Source: Sweltsa coloradensis
Lineage: Eukaryota > Arthropoda > Insecta > Plecoptera > Chloroperlidae
Direction: 5' to 3'
Length of the DNA: 64,000 nucleotides
Assembly (NCBI GenBank): GCA_024449915.1
Contig: JAMZAV010000168.1
Span: forward strand, 558,001-622,000
Shown here: positions 47,001 through 59,115 of the stretch, one piece after another
Numbering within the stretch: position 1 is the first letter of the stretch
Layout of the letters: each line of letters begins with the position of its first letter
Notes under the pieces: generated by a model
Database searches by the model: none
Seen by the model: only the letters and a program-made list of their open reading frames with translations
What the model was told of the DNA's origin: nothing
Translations under genes and position numbers: made by a program

Positions 47001-50000
47001 AAGAACTCGCCGATAGAGCCAACTTTCCCCAGCTTGCGCGAGTCCTTGAATATGTTAACCTTCTCCAACTTTCTTACAAGTTGAGTTAGCAAGTGTCTAT
47101 TAAAATCTGCTACCATCCTGTTACCAGTGAACACTAATGATGACATTTTTTTACCTTTATTAGGCCCTAGGCCTTTGTGCTGACGTAATACTATATTATA
47201 AATAGCAATATACTTCCGTGAGGCACCTCACTCGAGTCTATGCTTATCACGACTTTAATGGGATTAAAGTTTGATTTCGTACACCTGTATTCAACATAGT
47301 CCCTACCGTCCATACATTGTGAAATCTGTTCTAGGCAAGTCTTGTGTTGACTGTGAGTGAGCATAGTTCAGACTCTTTAACACATGCCAACAAATTCCAA
47401 GTGTACGTTTATTATGGAGACTCGTTATTTTACACTGGACAATACCGTAAAGCTGAGCGAACTTACCACACAGCCTTGCAATACAAGAAGTCGTTATCAA
47501 AGTCTAAAGGGGCATTCAAACCTCATGAAACCCAGAAAGAGCTTACTTCCGACATTGGTAAGTACCGTACATGATAATAATTAAGACAATTTCTACTTGA
47601 TTAGCCTCGTTATTAGGATACCTTCTTTCTAGTAGTTCAAGAGACAGCCAGGTATTTCTACGTTTGTATTTATTTGTTCAATGTTTTTGCAATGGTGTAG
47701 GTATCAACACAATGTCTCACTATCTGTTAAAAAGACTCGTCCATCATGATGGCTGGCCTGTCTTCTTGGCTCGGCAGGTGGGAACGTCAAGATCAACCCC
47801 ATATTATTTGAAGATCTGAGGTCTTCTTATCCCTCCAATATATTATATTTTTAAAAAATATTATATTTCATAATTGTATTGGTGCAGTAGGCCTACCTTA
47901 CATTTTCAGGGGTAACCGGAATTGAAATTTGCATTTAGAAATGCATGTAGAAATGTTGCTATCAATGTCATAGGCCTACAGTACTGAAGTTGACGGCTGT
48001 ACCTAGATCTTTTCCGTAACTTTAATATACCATACTGCTTTAACTATTATAGGCCTGTCTAATACATTAAATCTGTTTACCGATGTTAGATTTTCGACAA
48101 ATCAAATCGACAAAACAAATAACAATTGCTGTAAGTCCTCTTTCTTTTGTGTTATCTCTAACTCTCGCCATTCATTGTACATTTAGGATCTGACTCTTCT
48201 GTCGCTGACTATTTGTAGGTTTAGGCTCAAGTGAATCCTCTTCTCAGGTCTTTACATGATTATATGCTTTTTTGCAGATATCAAGTATCAAATGTACATG
48301 TGTTATATACAATTGGGCCATACACATCAAGCCATGCATGTTTTACAAGAAATACCAGCAAAGCAACGAAATTCAAGAATTAACATGGCACTTGCTAAGT
48401 TGTACCAGCAAACGGGCAACGAACGATCAGCAATAACGTGCTACAAGGAGGTTCTTAAGGTAATGATGCATTGCGTCTAGTCTAGCTTGAAATCTGAGGT
48501 TGAGATTAATGTACACAATTAATTGGTAAAAGGTTTAATATTTGATATTAAATGCTGTTAAAGAAATGGTTGGACTTAAGTTAAGGTCCATTTACATTGA
48601 AAATTAACAGCAACTTTTTTCACTTCACCTCACTATAACTTTTTCCTTCTGCTAGCTATATGCACATTAAAGCCTCAACTCTCTAGTCTCCATTCTAACC
48701 AACAGTGCATGCAGTTTTCAATATTTAGTCATGATAAAAATAAATTAACATATGCACCTAAAACCTTGGAATTAACACCTTGTTGCTAGGGTGGCTCCAA
48801 AGTAACCGTTCAACCGTTCAAAATTTTCTGTCTGTAGTGGGATACGAACCCGGAACATTCTGCATACCTTATCAAGTATCTTACCGGTAGTTCTTAATAT
48901 TCTTAATAGGTAATCAAGTGTATTTTTCCCCCAGGAATGCCCACTAGCGCTAGAAGCAGCTGAAGGTTTGCTGAGTCTTGGGGTGAAGGGAATAGAAGTC
49001 AATGCCCTTGTACTGGACGGAACATCTCAATGTGGAGGAAACGTGGAATGGTAAATTTAACTCCTGCATAATATATTCACAGTAATGTGTCACCCTTGTT
49101 GCCTAGGCATTTGTACAATACCTAGATACTGATTGCGGATGTCTACTAAATTAAGTATTGGTAGTACCAGTAGCCTACTCACCGTAATCATTTCCTTTTT
49201 GTAAAAATGCAAAATTATAATGCTTCGGCTATAGTAGGATACTCATCGTCATTATCTGTTGCCACGTCCAGCTCTGCGTTGGGTCAGCAATCGGCATTAA
49301 AGAGAGGCCTCTCCATCTTCTTCTGTCCTGCCACCACTCCTCTCCTTCCACCACATTCCAGTCTCCTCGCTGTTCCACATCTTTTCTCACACAAACAAAT
49401 ATATAGGTACCAATTACCTCTAGTACATAAAAGAACAAGTGGGTCTTCGGTCTTTCTCTCTTTAGCTTATTTTCTTTGCGAGCAGTAGGTAACCAGAACA
49501 TACATGTCTACTTGCCGACGCTGAGTTACAATGGAACCACAATTTTTATAACATCAAGCTAGGTATGTAGGCCTACTGTACTAAAGAAATTGATAGTTAC
49601 TGAAGCATTATGTAGTCTGCTGATTATTGATAAGTACTAGGACGTACTTTATAGAAATCCGTAACTCAACGCAGTGTACTAGGGGATTTTCTGGATTTTT
49701 CATACTTTCCCTAAAATACCTGCCATACTAAATCTGTAAACAAAGTCCCTGCCCCTCTTTATGATGTGCCACTTGTACCAATCATGTTGTTCTAGGACAA
49801 TATCAATTGGCTTATTTTACTGCATATTTCTAGACAGATAAACCTGCAATCTGTTAAACCTGTAGCAGTCTGGGAATTTGCTAACTTGAAATATGTTGAC
49901 GAGCTATTATTTTCAGGCTTAACTCTTGGATCAAGGCCCACGCGCACTTCCACAACCGCGAGTACCTGCCGGCGATAACGACCTTCCGTCAGCTGGACGA

Positions 50001-53000
50001 GCGGTCGCCGCTGCGAGGGAACCTCAACCTCCTGGTCGCGTGGGGCGAGAGCTACCACTACACCGGCGAGCACAAGAGCGCACTCAAACTACTAATGCGG
50101 GTACAAGACTATTAGGCACAATCATTAATTCTCAATTAGTACATATATTATTTTGATTAAGGAATCAAGTAGGCCTATGTTATGGATCCTTTTTTTACAA
50201 ACCACCACAATTGTATTTTTTATTTTTATGATTATCGTAATTTTCTCTACTTACTTGATTGAACACAATTCTAGGTGTTCGCTTGAGCTCCTAGATTTTG
50301 TACAACATTTTACGTTAAAAAGCAATATAGAATAGTGTCAAATTCAATTTTGCCAAGCTTGGCAAGGATCAAAGTCAAAGGGCAAAGTGATTATCATGTG
50401 TTTAGTGTGCAAATGTAGAAGGAGCTTGTCCCTTCTTTTAGATCTCAATACTTTTCAGAATGTAAGGTTTGGCTGTCTTTTTACAAGTAGTTTGTATATG
50501 TGTATCTATGACCCATTAGGAGGATAATAAATTTAACTAAAATGCATAATTTACACTCCACTAAGTACTTGATTGTGCTGTCTTTCGTAGGCGCACGCCA
50601 TCGATCCGTACATCACACGAGGGCTGGACATCCTGGCTAGCCTCCTAGCCAAAGAGAAGGATCTGAAACGACTAGAGCAGCTGCTGCCTCAGCAGATCGC
50701 AGTCTCAGAATATGGACCGGAGAGGTGGATAGCGATGGGGTACTTCCTGTTTGCAAACAAGAAGAGCTCAAAGGCAGCGTACCTGGCACAGAAAGTAAGT
50801 TTCTCATCCATTTGATAAACGTGAGGCTACGACTAGATAGTGGGGACTCAACTCCCTTGTTCGTATTCTATGGGGTGACCATCCGTTCCGGAATTCTACC
50901 TCTCGTCCCGTTGTCCCGAAAAATTAGGGATGTCAAACGATTAAATTATTATAATCGATAATCGAATTCACTTTCACCTCCATAATCGATTATTAATCGA
51001 TTTTAATCGTTTTGTACAATGTCGGTATAGTAGCAAGTTTCTTTCAAACTTCGGTCTGGTTTCGGTTAGTTGAATCGCCCGCGCAAGGCATGAGTTCGCA
51101 TCGGCGCCGTGGCGGGGACTTGAGCACGCACAACAATCTCGAAGAAGACAGTCGGGAGCATAATCAAGAGGAAGTGGCGGGGTAGATAAAGCATAAGAGA
51201 TGAAATAGACATCAATGCTGTGATCAAATTCAATTGTTTGATGCCATGTTGTCGAAAACTCTTTGCCTAGGCCGAAACACAACACCAGAGCAATCACTTT
51301 TGTCACACTCAAGACGCCATGTTACGTAAAGGTGCAACTACTGCTCGGCGTTTCAGGCGCGTTGAGTGCGTTTACTGTTGTTATTGACTGCCGCGCCAAC
51401 TACGCCGCGTGGAACGCTTAAACAGAATGCAGCTTTAACTCCGCCCACTCCTTCCGACCTTGCACGGCCAGCGCATGCGCACATGATGACAAGGCAAGGC
51501 TGGTACGAACGATGTATTTTGCGACGTCGCTTCAATCAAATGTGGATCGGGAACAATCTCGCGTGCTAGAAATTGATGGAAACGTATCTCACGGGCGAGC
51601 AAGACATTAAATCGGCGGTTATCACGGCGTATTTGGCGGGAAAACGTAATGTACGGGAACGTTTCTCGCGGGTAATAAGCGGCGGATCTTGAAAACTAAA
51701 TTTTAAAAAAACGCAAAAATTTAAAATCGATTATTTTTTTTAAAAATCGATTAATCGTTTTAAAGTTAATAATCGATTAATCGAATCGATTTAATCGTAA
51801 TCGTTGACACCCCTACGAAAAATGCTTTCGGGACAAAAATTAAAATCTCTTCTTTTCGGTAGGTAAAAAAAGTTTAAATCAGTATTCTTTGAGCGTGAAG
51901 TGCTGTGCTCTTTAAAAAATTAACCACTCGTGCAGTAGCAGGCAACAGTATTCTTGGAACATGAGACGCGACGACGCGCTCGCCGCCTACCCAACCCACT
52001 CCACTCTCGAGTCGCAGCCTTGAGAGACAGTCTAGGCAGAACCTACCCTACTGTGCAGTTCACGCGGGGTTGTATTGTCAGCAAATAGGCCTAGGCCTAA
52101 TTAATGATTATGCCAAAACCAAAATGTAAATGTTTGTTCCAAGAATATATTCGGACGAAAATCGAAAACGATTGTTATTTCATATTTTATTATCTTCCAT
52201 ATTATCCCGTTTCAAAGCAATCAAAAGTGACTAAAATTAAAGTAGGGGTGTGCGAATCCAAGTTTTTGCTTTCGAATCCGAATCTCGAATCCTGAGCAAG
52301 AATATCCTCGAATCCGAATCCGAATCCAAAGATTATTATTTTCCTAAAGCTGTTGTGCGTGGCATTACCGGCAACTTCCACGTTTATGTTATACCTGAAA
52401 GAGACACGTGCCCTCTGTTCTGCACAATGAGGCCACTATCTGCATATTCCACATGTGCACTATTGAATAAATTAAAATGCATTATTTTATTTAGTTGAAA
52501 AGTTAAGATTTATTTATAAAAAACACATAGTAGGTGCATAATATTTGGGATTTTTTCTGTAAGAACACTAGTGCTGCTGACAAAGACACTTCCATGTGCA
52601 ACACATGCAAGAAAGTACCGGTATTTAAAACTCCAAGTGGTAAGTTTATTTTGTATAACTCATATTTTTGTTTATAACTTTGTTTATTTTGTATTTAGTG
52701 ATCATCCTAGGCTAGGCCTAGGCCTAGGCCTAGGCTACCCTATCTTTCCAAATTACAATAAATGTGCACTTGCTAGGCCTAGGCCTAGGCCTAACACTTC
52801 TAAACATTATCTATTCCTAGTCCTATTTCGATTTGTAGGCCTATTCTATTAGATTAGGACTAGGCCTAGGCCTAACACTTCTAAACATTATCTGTTCCTA
52901 GTCCTATTTCGATTTGTAGGCCTATTTTATTAGATTATAGCCCCAACATAAAGCCTAGGCCTATGTGTATTTCTTGCCCACACACTAATGGTGAAAGACA

Positions 53001-56000
53001 GATCACACAAACAGTAGGCCTAGACATCCTTCCAAATCATAATGCGGACTAGGCCTAGGCCTAGCGCCTAGGCCTAAACTACTGAGCTTGGGATAAGCCT
53101 CTAGTATGCCTACCTAGGCCTAGCCTAGGCCTAGGCTAGCAAGTGCACATTTATTGTAATTTGGAAAGATAGGGTAGGCCTAGGCCTAGGCCTAGCCTAG
53201 GATGATCACTAAATACAAAATAAACAAAGTTATAAACAAAAATATGAGTTATACAAAATAAACTTACCACTTGGAGTTTTAAATACTTTCTTGCATGTGT
53301 TGCACATGGAAGTGTCTTTGTCAGCAGCACTAGTGTTCATTACAGAAAAAATCCCAAATTGCACTCTTAGCCCTTTTTTTGGACGTCGCTTCAACCGGCT
53401 GCGGATCATCCGCATCTTCCTCGTCATTATTATTCATAACTTTTAGTTTTTTGACTTATAAAAAAATTATAGGTGTAAAATGTAAAAACGTTTTCCGTGT
53501 GCGTGATATGAAACAGCTGGAGCTTCAGTGACGCAATGACGGCCATATGCACACCGGTATATCGATCGATCGCAAATCGCAGTAGTGGCCATATAATTAT
53601 ATCGACCGATCGCAAATCTCAGTGGCAGTCAAATATATCGATCGATCGATCACAAATCGCGAAGGCGCAGATTTGGCGCCGGATTCGAAATCGGCCGAAT
53701 ACTTCGAAATTTTGGATTTGGATTCGACTGACGAATCGAATTCGAATCTTCAAAAGATTCGATCCAGATTCGATAATTTCAAAGCTTCGCACACCCCTAT
53801 AAAATACCTTCAAAAAAAGGTTTAAAAAACAATCCTGCGGGGCAATGTTGGGGGGGCCTCACCCCCCTAAACTCTCCGCGCTTTGCCGCTATTGTATCTT
53901 GTATTTGTGTTGTCCCGGATTTTATTTTCAGGAATATTGTCACCCTAGTTTCCTACCCATTCTATGAAGGCCTCTATATAATACATACCACTTCCACATC
54001 AATGCTATTTTTAGCTCTAAATTTAATTTGTTATATTTCACCCTCATTCATTCTCTTTCATGTCAATCATGAAATCTTACAAAAATGTTTAATTAAAGAG
54101 GTAATGAGCATGTACAATACTAACTTTTTCACATCCTGTAATGTAGGCTCCACCCGACGTCAGAACTAAATGAAGGGGTCTGGTTATTGATCTCGCTTGT
54201 GGATATTCGGTTAATTTTGGTGTCGTTATAGTCGCGGAGCCATCACTCGATGAGGTCATCTAACAGACCGTGGGGGAAAATGGTGGCCCTATTTTATTAT
54301 TACATTTGGTCTATTGGGACTTTAAACACTTAGCCCAGGGCATAGTTAATATTAGAACAAGGTTTGTATAAATGGATTCCCAAACACTGCATAACCTTAT
54401 ATGCAGGCTTATTTCTAGTGTAGAAATCAATTAAAGCCAGTTTTTCTAGTTAGGCCTACATTAATAGGGCAAGTCGTCCTTTTCTTGCCCATCCACTGGG
54501 TGCTAGCTTAGTGTGACTTTAAAGGAGCCCTTTAGAAAAAATCCAATATTCACCGAGTGAGTGTCATTGGTGTCATTAAAATATTACCCTTGATTTAATT
54601 CTGACGCCTAGTGTACATTATAGTTAATATTTTTTTTAATCTGACAAGAGATAGCTAAGACAAATCAATGGTGTTGCAGGCATGCTACTTAAGTCCTCGC
54701 AACGTTGAGGCGCTTATCTTGAAGGGAACCATCTTGATCGACCTAAAGAAATACGAAGACGCGGCGTCACATTTCCGAGAAGCCATGCAGGTGAGTGACT
54801 GAGTATTAATGATGCAATAGAATAGACTCACTAGTTTACATGATCTGTCTGTGACAAACTGACATCTAGTTTTTAATAATATGGTTTTAGTGCCACTTTT
54901 TTCAATGAAAATACATGATAATATTAAATCTACAATCTACAAATGTCTAATGTACACATCGTATGGAAATCACATGCCTGCCTAACCAAAATCAATCCAT
55001 AAAATTGCCACGTGTAATAGATTTGTTAAAAATAATTAGTATTGTAAAGATTTGCTAGCCGTCAGCTGCCAGATTTTATAGGACCTAAAAATGTGTTGGA
55101 AAATTCACTCATGTATAACAACTTTTAATCAGCTGCAGTTGTCATCAGCAGGTGAAAAGTTTTGTCGCCTCCAGCCCTTCAGGCTGGGATTTACATTCTC
55201 TTTACTTTTCCCAACCTGTCAACCCTTCTCCAATCTATAAATGATAAATATGTACCAGCTAACCTGTTCCCTATTAGAGGTAATGAAAAATGGTGATATA
55301 AAAACGCAAATTTCATTTTAAAAAACCCAAATTTCGTGTTTTTCGCGATTTCGAAAAAAATGTCAAAAACGTTTCAAATAAATCCAAAAATCCAAAAAAA
55401 ACAAAAAAAACGGAGCCCCTTAAGTTAGGGATGACATTGATTCCAAAAAGCTAAAATTGATCATTGTGACCTAAAAATCCATTCAGAGTCGATTCCCAAC
55501 AAAAAATAAATATTTGTACGCACCATTATTTTGGTGGACTATTTCCGCGGAGTCCAAATAGGCGCCGTTATTTCCGCGGTCTATTTCCGTGAAGCCCGTG
55601 ACGCGCGCGTTACGTTGTCTCGTGGGGTAAGAGGTAAAACTGAAGTCCACATTTGACCAATATGCATGCTTGGTATCAAAACATTCCAAATTTCAACATC
55701 TTTCTATTGCAAAACTGTCTAAGTCCACTTTAGGTCTAGTAACTGAGAATTGCATGTTGTTTTATTGAGTAAGTCCACTGTGTATACAGTTTTGTTGAGA
55801 AGCTAAAACTGTTTAAGTCCAAAATGGACTTATTCACTTTAAGCGTCTATATTTTCAAAGCATAAAGTGATTAAGTCCACCACATTTTGATCAGTCCATC
55901 TAGAAGGCTACTCTTAGTTATTTCAAGTCAGAAAGAAGAAACTCATCTTTAGTATTTTTTAAAGTTAATAACTAATGTAAGTGAATGTCATAATTAAATC

Positions 56001-59000
56001 AAACAACTGGCATAACATTGATCTTACTTTGATATTAAAAGTGAATAAGTCCTTCCGAACATAATAACCATCCAAACCAAAACTGCTTAAGTCCTTCACC
56101 TAATTAATAACTCTTCAGATATTATTATTTTATCTGATTTAATTGTTTACTATGTTTCAAGAATGTTTTATAAGTGTTATAGTGAAATTACATCAATATC
56201 TAACTTAATTTGATTTTAGCAAACTTTCAAAGTCCCCTAGCTCAAAACTACCTTTTTGGACTTAATCAGTTTTAGCTCTTACCCCACGTCTGTTTGATGA
56301 CTGTATTGCCTACCGCACGCGTAATATTCAGTCTGGACCGGCACCTCCACCAAAACTGGACCGGCACTTCCACCATCCCTTACATTTTGCACTCTAAACG
56401 GTGCAATTTCGCGATTTAATTCGCGTTTTGACCAGTTTCTTACAATTTTGTTCGTTATTTTGCGCTATACACGATATTTCGCGAATTTCGCGATTTCATA
56501 ATGTGTTTTTTCCATCTCTAAATGATGTAATTCGTCGACAATATTACATTTTAGGCAATAAAAAGGACATTTTTTAAAAAAGTCGCAAATTTCGTTATCA
56601 CCATTTTTCACTACCTCTACCTATAATAAATTTATTCAGCAAATTATAGGTTTTGGTGATAGGCCAGCATTGGCAAACCTCCTCTAACCAGAGTAGTAGG
56701 CCTGGCGTTTCTAGTGACTCAGGGTACAAGTTGGCGTACCGGACGTCTATACTAATAATATCTTGTTATTCAAATGCTATCAATTGTCTTTGTCATGAAT
56801 GGGTAGGTAATGTTATGTTTGTCATCATGTCACATCAACATGGGCATGCCGGATATTTTAAACTTTTAATCTTCTGAACTGTGGGCGTAGCTGAAACCCA
56901 GTCTGAGTTCATATCGTAATTCCTTTCTTCTCAGATCTCACCACATCGATACGAGCCACATCATGGCCTGGTGGAATGCTACACGGCTCAACGCAAGTTC
57001 CGAGAGGCACTGACATTTAGCGGGAACGCTCTGAAACAGCTCGGAGAAACGCCCAGATCTCTTGCCGTAAGCGCTATTCTATTAGATTATCATGTGTACT
57101 TGATGGCTGAAATGCTTCTGATATTAATTGTCACTTCTACGAACTCATAATAATCAACAATATTGTTTAAAGACAGATTTGATTTCATTTCATTACACTT
57201 GGTTATAACATATCCCACAAAGTTCTCAAATAAGTATATCAGGTATCAAACAACTAATTAATTATACTTAAATAATGATGATATGATAAAAACACAGTCT
57301 AATATGGTATTGCCAATTCATTGGTTCTGAAAGTCGTGCATAGTTAAGAGAGAAACTGAAATAGACCTTTACATAGTGAAGATAAGGAGGTAATGAACAT
57401 GTAGCCAGTGTGTGCATTGGAATTGGAAGTGTAGGCCCTACATATTTTTACTGTATTATTATATCAATATCAGTTATCTTCTCAGAAGTGTACACATTTA
57501 CTAAGTTGTATAATTCTTCCCTGTACCCTTCAAATGTGAACAACTGTCCGTAATGTTAATGTTCCTCAAACTGTGTACTACTAGTACAAATATTTCAACC
57601 CTGTGGTGTCTCTCCAGCTGAACGCATCTGTGCTGGTGAAGGACGCTATCGGAGTGAGCGTCCACGGGTGGTCTCGAGCCCGTCAACAACTAGAGAAGGC
57701 GCTGAGTCAGGACCCGTTGTATCTGCCGGCCGTCTACCTGTTGGTCGAGGTGTTTGAGCAGGAGGTGAGTGTTCCGTTTCTCTTGTGTCGTCAACAATGT
57801 GTTTTGTCACCTTATTAATGTTGATTTAGATTCGTCAAACTTATTTCCCCCTGAATTAGTAAGACTAGATTATAGTATTGTTGTTGTTTATACTGTACCC
57901 TAGTAATATTTTTCATTCCCCTTAAAAACTAAGTTTATGATTTCTCGATAAACATGAAAGTGTTATGTGGCCAAATGAATGAGTTTAAACTAAAGATTAC
58001 TTAGCAAATATACTTAATGTTTGCTTATTCTGCAAATATACAGTTATGAATTGACCTGGTTCATATTAATACAGCCACCATGTGCACCTGTAGGTAACAT
58101 AGTTGATGTATCTCACTTGTCATTGTTCTTGCCTTCTAGCAAGGGAATCTCAACATGGCCATCAGTCTGCTGGAGAAGCAGGTCGCTCTGCAGCCGTCGT
58201 GTAAGCTCCACCAGATGCTGGGGGACTTGCTCGTCAGATCCAACGAGGACGAGAAGGCTCTGAACCACTACAACTGTGCACTCAAGTGAGTCAATCTTAC
58301 TCTTACAGTGAAACCTTGATGTATCGTTTTTGAAGGGAAACAAGAAAAAATGCGGGAAAACACAAAAAGACCAAAAACGAGAAAAAACACTTTTTACTAT
58401 CTGCGGAAAAAAATGAAAACTTTAAATTAGCTGCAGTTGTCATCAGCAGGTGAAAAGTTTTGTTGCCCCCAGGCTGGGCTGTATGTTCTCTTTGCTTTCC
58501 CAACCTGTCAACCCTTCTCCAATCTCTCATATTTATGCCTAGGGGTTTATCACCACAATGCAAAAATACAACCGGTGGTCTATATCTGTCTGTTAGAGGT
58601 TATTTTGTATTCAAATTTGTAGTTTGTAGAAGTTTGTAAAACAAAATGTACTTATTTTAAAATTTAAATTCTCATCATCGGGGTAGGCTACATTTTTTCC
58701 TATTTTTTAAGCACATTTCAATCGTGAATCGATTTAAAATGTAGATTGAGAAAATATGTGATTCTAATTTGCAATTTCAGCGCCAAAAATAGTATTTTTA
58801 TTATGTATAAGAAAGTTGTGCATTATATATAATACACTAGCATCAGCTGTTAAAACATTCATTCCATTTCAATAAAAAAAAACTGTTTCCCCTTGCTCCA
58901 GATTGGATCCGGACAACCGACGCGTGTTGGAGGGAATCCACCGTATCGACAACTCAACGCACAAGCTCGACACGACGTACTACATGGCTGTGAACGACGA

Positions 59001-59115
59001 GGACGGAAACACGACTTACGAGAAGATCGCGGACTCGGACAACGAAGCAGACGGGGAGGGGAGCGAGACGGAAGCCGTGTGGTCCGACATGGACCTGGAA
59101 CCCAACAGCCAGTGA
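42096..59115 (+). CDS. ANAPC7: ANAPC7, anaphase-promoting complex subunit 7
   Basis: Eleven exons: 42096-42164, 47335-47557, 48278-48459, 48935-49050, 49917-50100, 50591-50794, 54680-54790, 56935-57066, 57618-57764, 58140-58285, 58902-59115; 575 residues, close to the human length. APC7 is a TPR scaffold of the APC/C ubiquitin ligase, which drives cyclin and securin destruction in mitosis. TPR-like repeats fill the protein: YGDSLFYTGQYRKAERTY, CYIQLGHTHQAM, LAKLYQQTGNERSAI, LILKGTILIDLKKYEDAASH, LGDLLVRSNEDEKALNHY. The acidic end (DSDNEADGEGSETEA) mirrors the acidic tail of APC7. Phases agree at all junctions with GT/AG sites. The stop at 59113-59115 begins a minisatellite. Start MSGLFEQIK suits the family's short N-terminal helix. 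Confidence 0.94.
42870..45200 (-). mobile_element. LINE with (TACAT)n tail, interrupted
   Basis: The 3' tail lies at 42972-42992 (ATGTAATGTAATG on plus). Minus-strand frames 45191-44919 and 44804-44298 give an RT palm with [20 protein letters not shown] and FADD, then a C-terminal HAYNTRNK domain. The adjacent 42870-42965 piece reads FLARTVVEWNGL and belongs to another LINE. The element is split by the E1 copy at 43318-44107. Lies in ANAPC7 intron 1. Confidence 0.8.
43318..44107 (+). mobile_element. Element family E1, copy 2, with 45-nt poly(A)
   Basis: Starts TTGATGGATGAGCG and ends CGCTCATCCAAC, like the copy at 21525-22312. It contains two direct blocks beginning TACTACATCACCATAA (near 43546 and 43720) and an A tract of about 45 at 43984-44028. 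CAGTTCTAAGTTCAGAGA is shared with copy 1. No protein recognised. Confidence 0.6.
45240..47290 (-). pseudogene. Degenerate LINE reverse transcriptase remnants
   Basis: On the minus strand near 46030 the text SGVPQGSVLGPLLF then IYINDIA is clear, followed by a frameshift before a FADD-like LFADDC region. The 45613-45828 frame reads KYLGVWLQYKLSWEEHV, the RT thumb. A second weak VPHGSIL-like stretch lies near 47215. Multiple stops. Lies in ANAPC7 intron 1, up to exon 2. Confidence 0.6.
49247..49390 (-). mobile_element. RTE-like LINE 3' end
   Basis: Complement of the 3' end seen at 14850-14997: GTTGCCACGTCCA, then GAGAGGCCTCTCCATCTTCT. The minus frame encodes RKDVEQRG and WWQDRRRW. Lies in ANAPC7 intron 4. 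Confidence 0.7.
50925..51815. mobile_element. hAT-type nonautonomous element, nested
   Basis: Ends TAGGGATGTCAAACGATTAA and CGTTGACACCCCTA are inverted; flanked by the perfect 8-bp duplication CGAAAAAT (50917-50924, 51816-51823). Subterminal AATCGATTAATCG words repeat at both ends. The core (51050-51690) is GC-rich but has no recognisable protein. Confidence 0.92.
52243..53799. mobile_element. hAT-type foldback element carrying BED-finger exon arms
   Basis: Ends TAGGGGTGTGCGAA and TTCGCACACCCCTA are perfect inverted repeats; subterminal CGAATCCGAATC / GATTCGAATTCG words repeat. Inside are long inverted arms, 52560-52735 and 53163-53342, each encoding a BED-type zinc-finger half (SMCNTCKKV...KTPSG) followed by a splice donor GTAAGTTT. 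Between the arms lies GGCCTA-rich DNA. No clear target duplication. Confidence 0.8.
53226..53427 (-). pseudogene. BED zinc-finger 5' exon of a hAT transposase
   Basis: The minus frame gives a basic stretch (SRLKRRPKKG), then FSVMNTSAADKD, MCNTCKKVFKTPSG, ending at donor GTAAGT. The MC-x2-C pair plus the spacing to TPSG fits the first half of a BED finger (the histidines would be on the next exon). The next exon is not present. A mirrored copy lacking part of this and with a short insertion is at 52579-52640 on plus. Confidence 0.6.
55125..55245 (+). repeat. Repeat R3 (Penelope-associated), copy 2
   Basis: CAGCTGCAGTTGTCATCAGC through GTCAACCCTTCTCCAATCT, matching 27829-27956 in reverse. Lies in ANAPC7 intron 7. 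Confidence 0.7.
55275..56619. mobile_element. Element with TAGAGGTA ends and a nested insertion
   Basis: Inverted ends TAGAGGTAATGAAAAATGGT and ACCATTTTTCACTACCTCTA extend inward through GATA and GCAAATTTC. Subterminal TTTCGCGATTTCG words occur on both sides. It carries the inner element 55622-56287. No coding sequence. Fills much of ANAPC7 intron 7. Confidence 0.75.
55622..56287. mobile_element. Nested element with repeated AAGTCCA motif
   Basis: Ends GTGGGGTAAGAGGTAAAACT and GTTTTAGCTCTTACCCCAC are inverted. The motif AAGTCC(A/T) or its complement occurs at least eight times across the interior, usually as TAAGTCCA. No open frame of note. Confidence 0.7.
58428..58530 (+). repeat. Repeat R3 (Penelope-associated), copy 3
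   Basis: AGCTGCAGTTGTCATCAGCA through CCTGTCAACCCTTCTCCAAT; it lacks the CCTTCAG of the other copies. Lies in ANAPC7 intron 10. Confidence 0.7.

Larger units (their letters stand above)
50871..53947. mobile_element. Outer hAT-like element carrying two inner elements
   Basis: Ends TGGGGTGACCAT and ATTGTCACCCTA are inverted. Flanks GTATTCTA (50863-50870) and GTTTCCTA (53948-53955) agree at 6 of 8. Left subterminal CCGTTGTCCCGAAAAA and right GTTGTCCCGGATTTTA are of one type. Two more elements (50925-51815, 52243-53799) lie inside it, so the original was probably about 600 bp. Fills ANAPC7 intron 6. Confidence 0.65.

Noticed and set aside
52700..53160. Regular short repeats as a CRISPR array
   Set aside because: No spacers of constant length; these are GGCCTA palindromes in a eukaryotic transposon.
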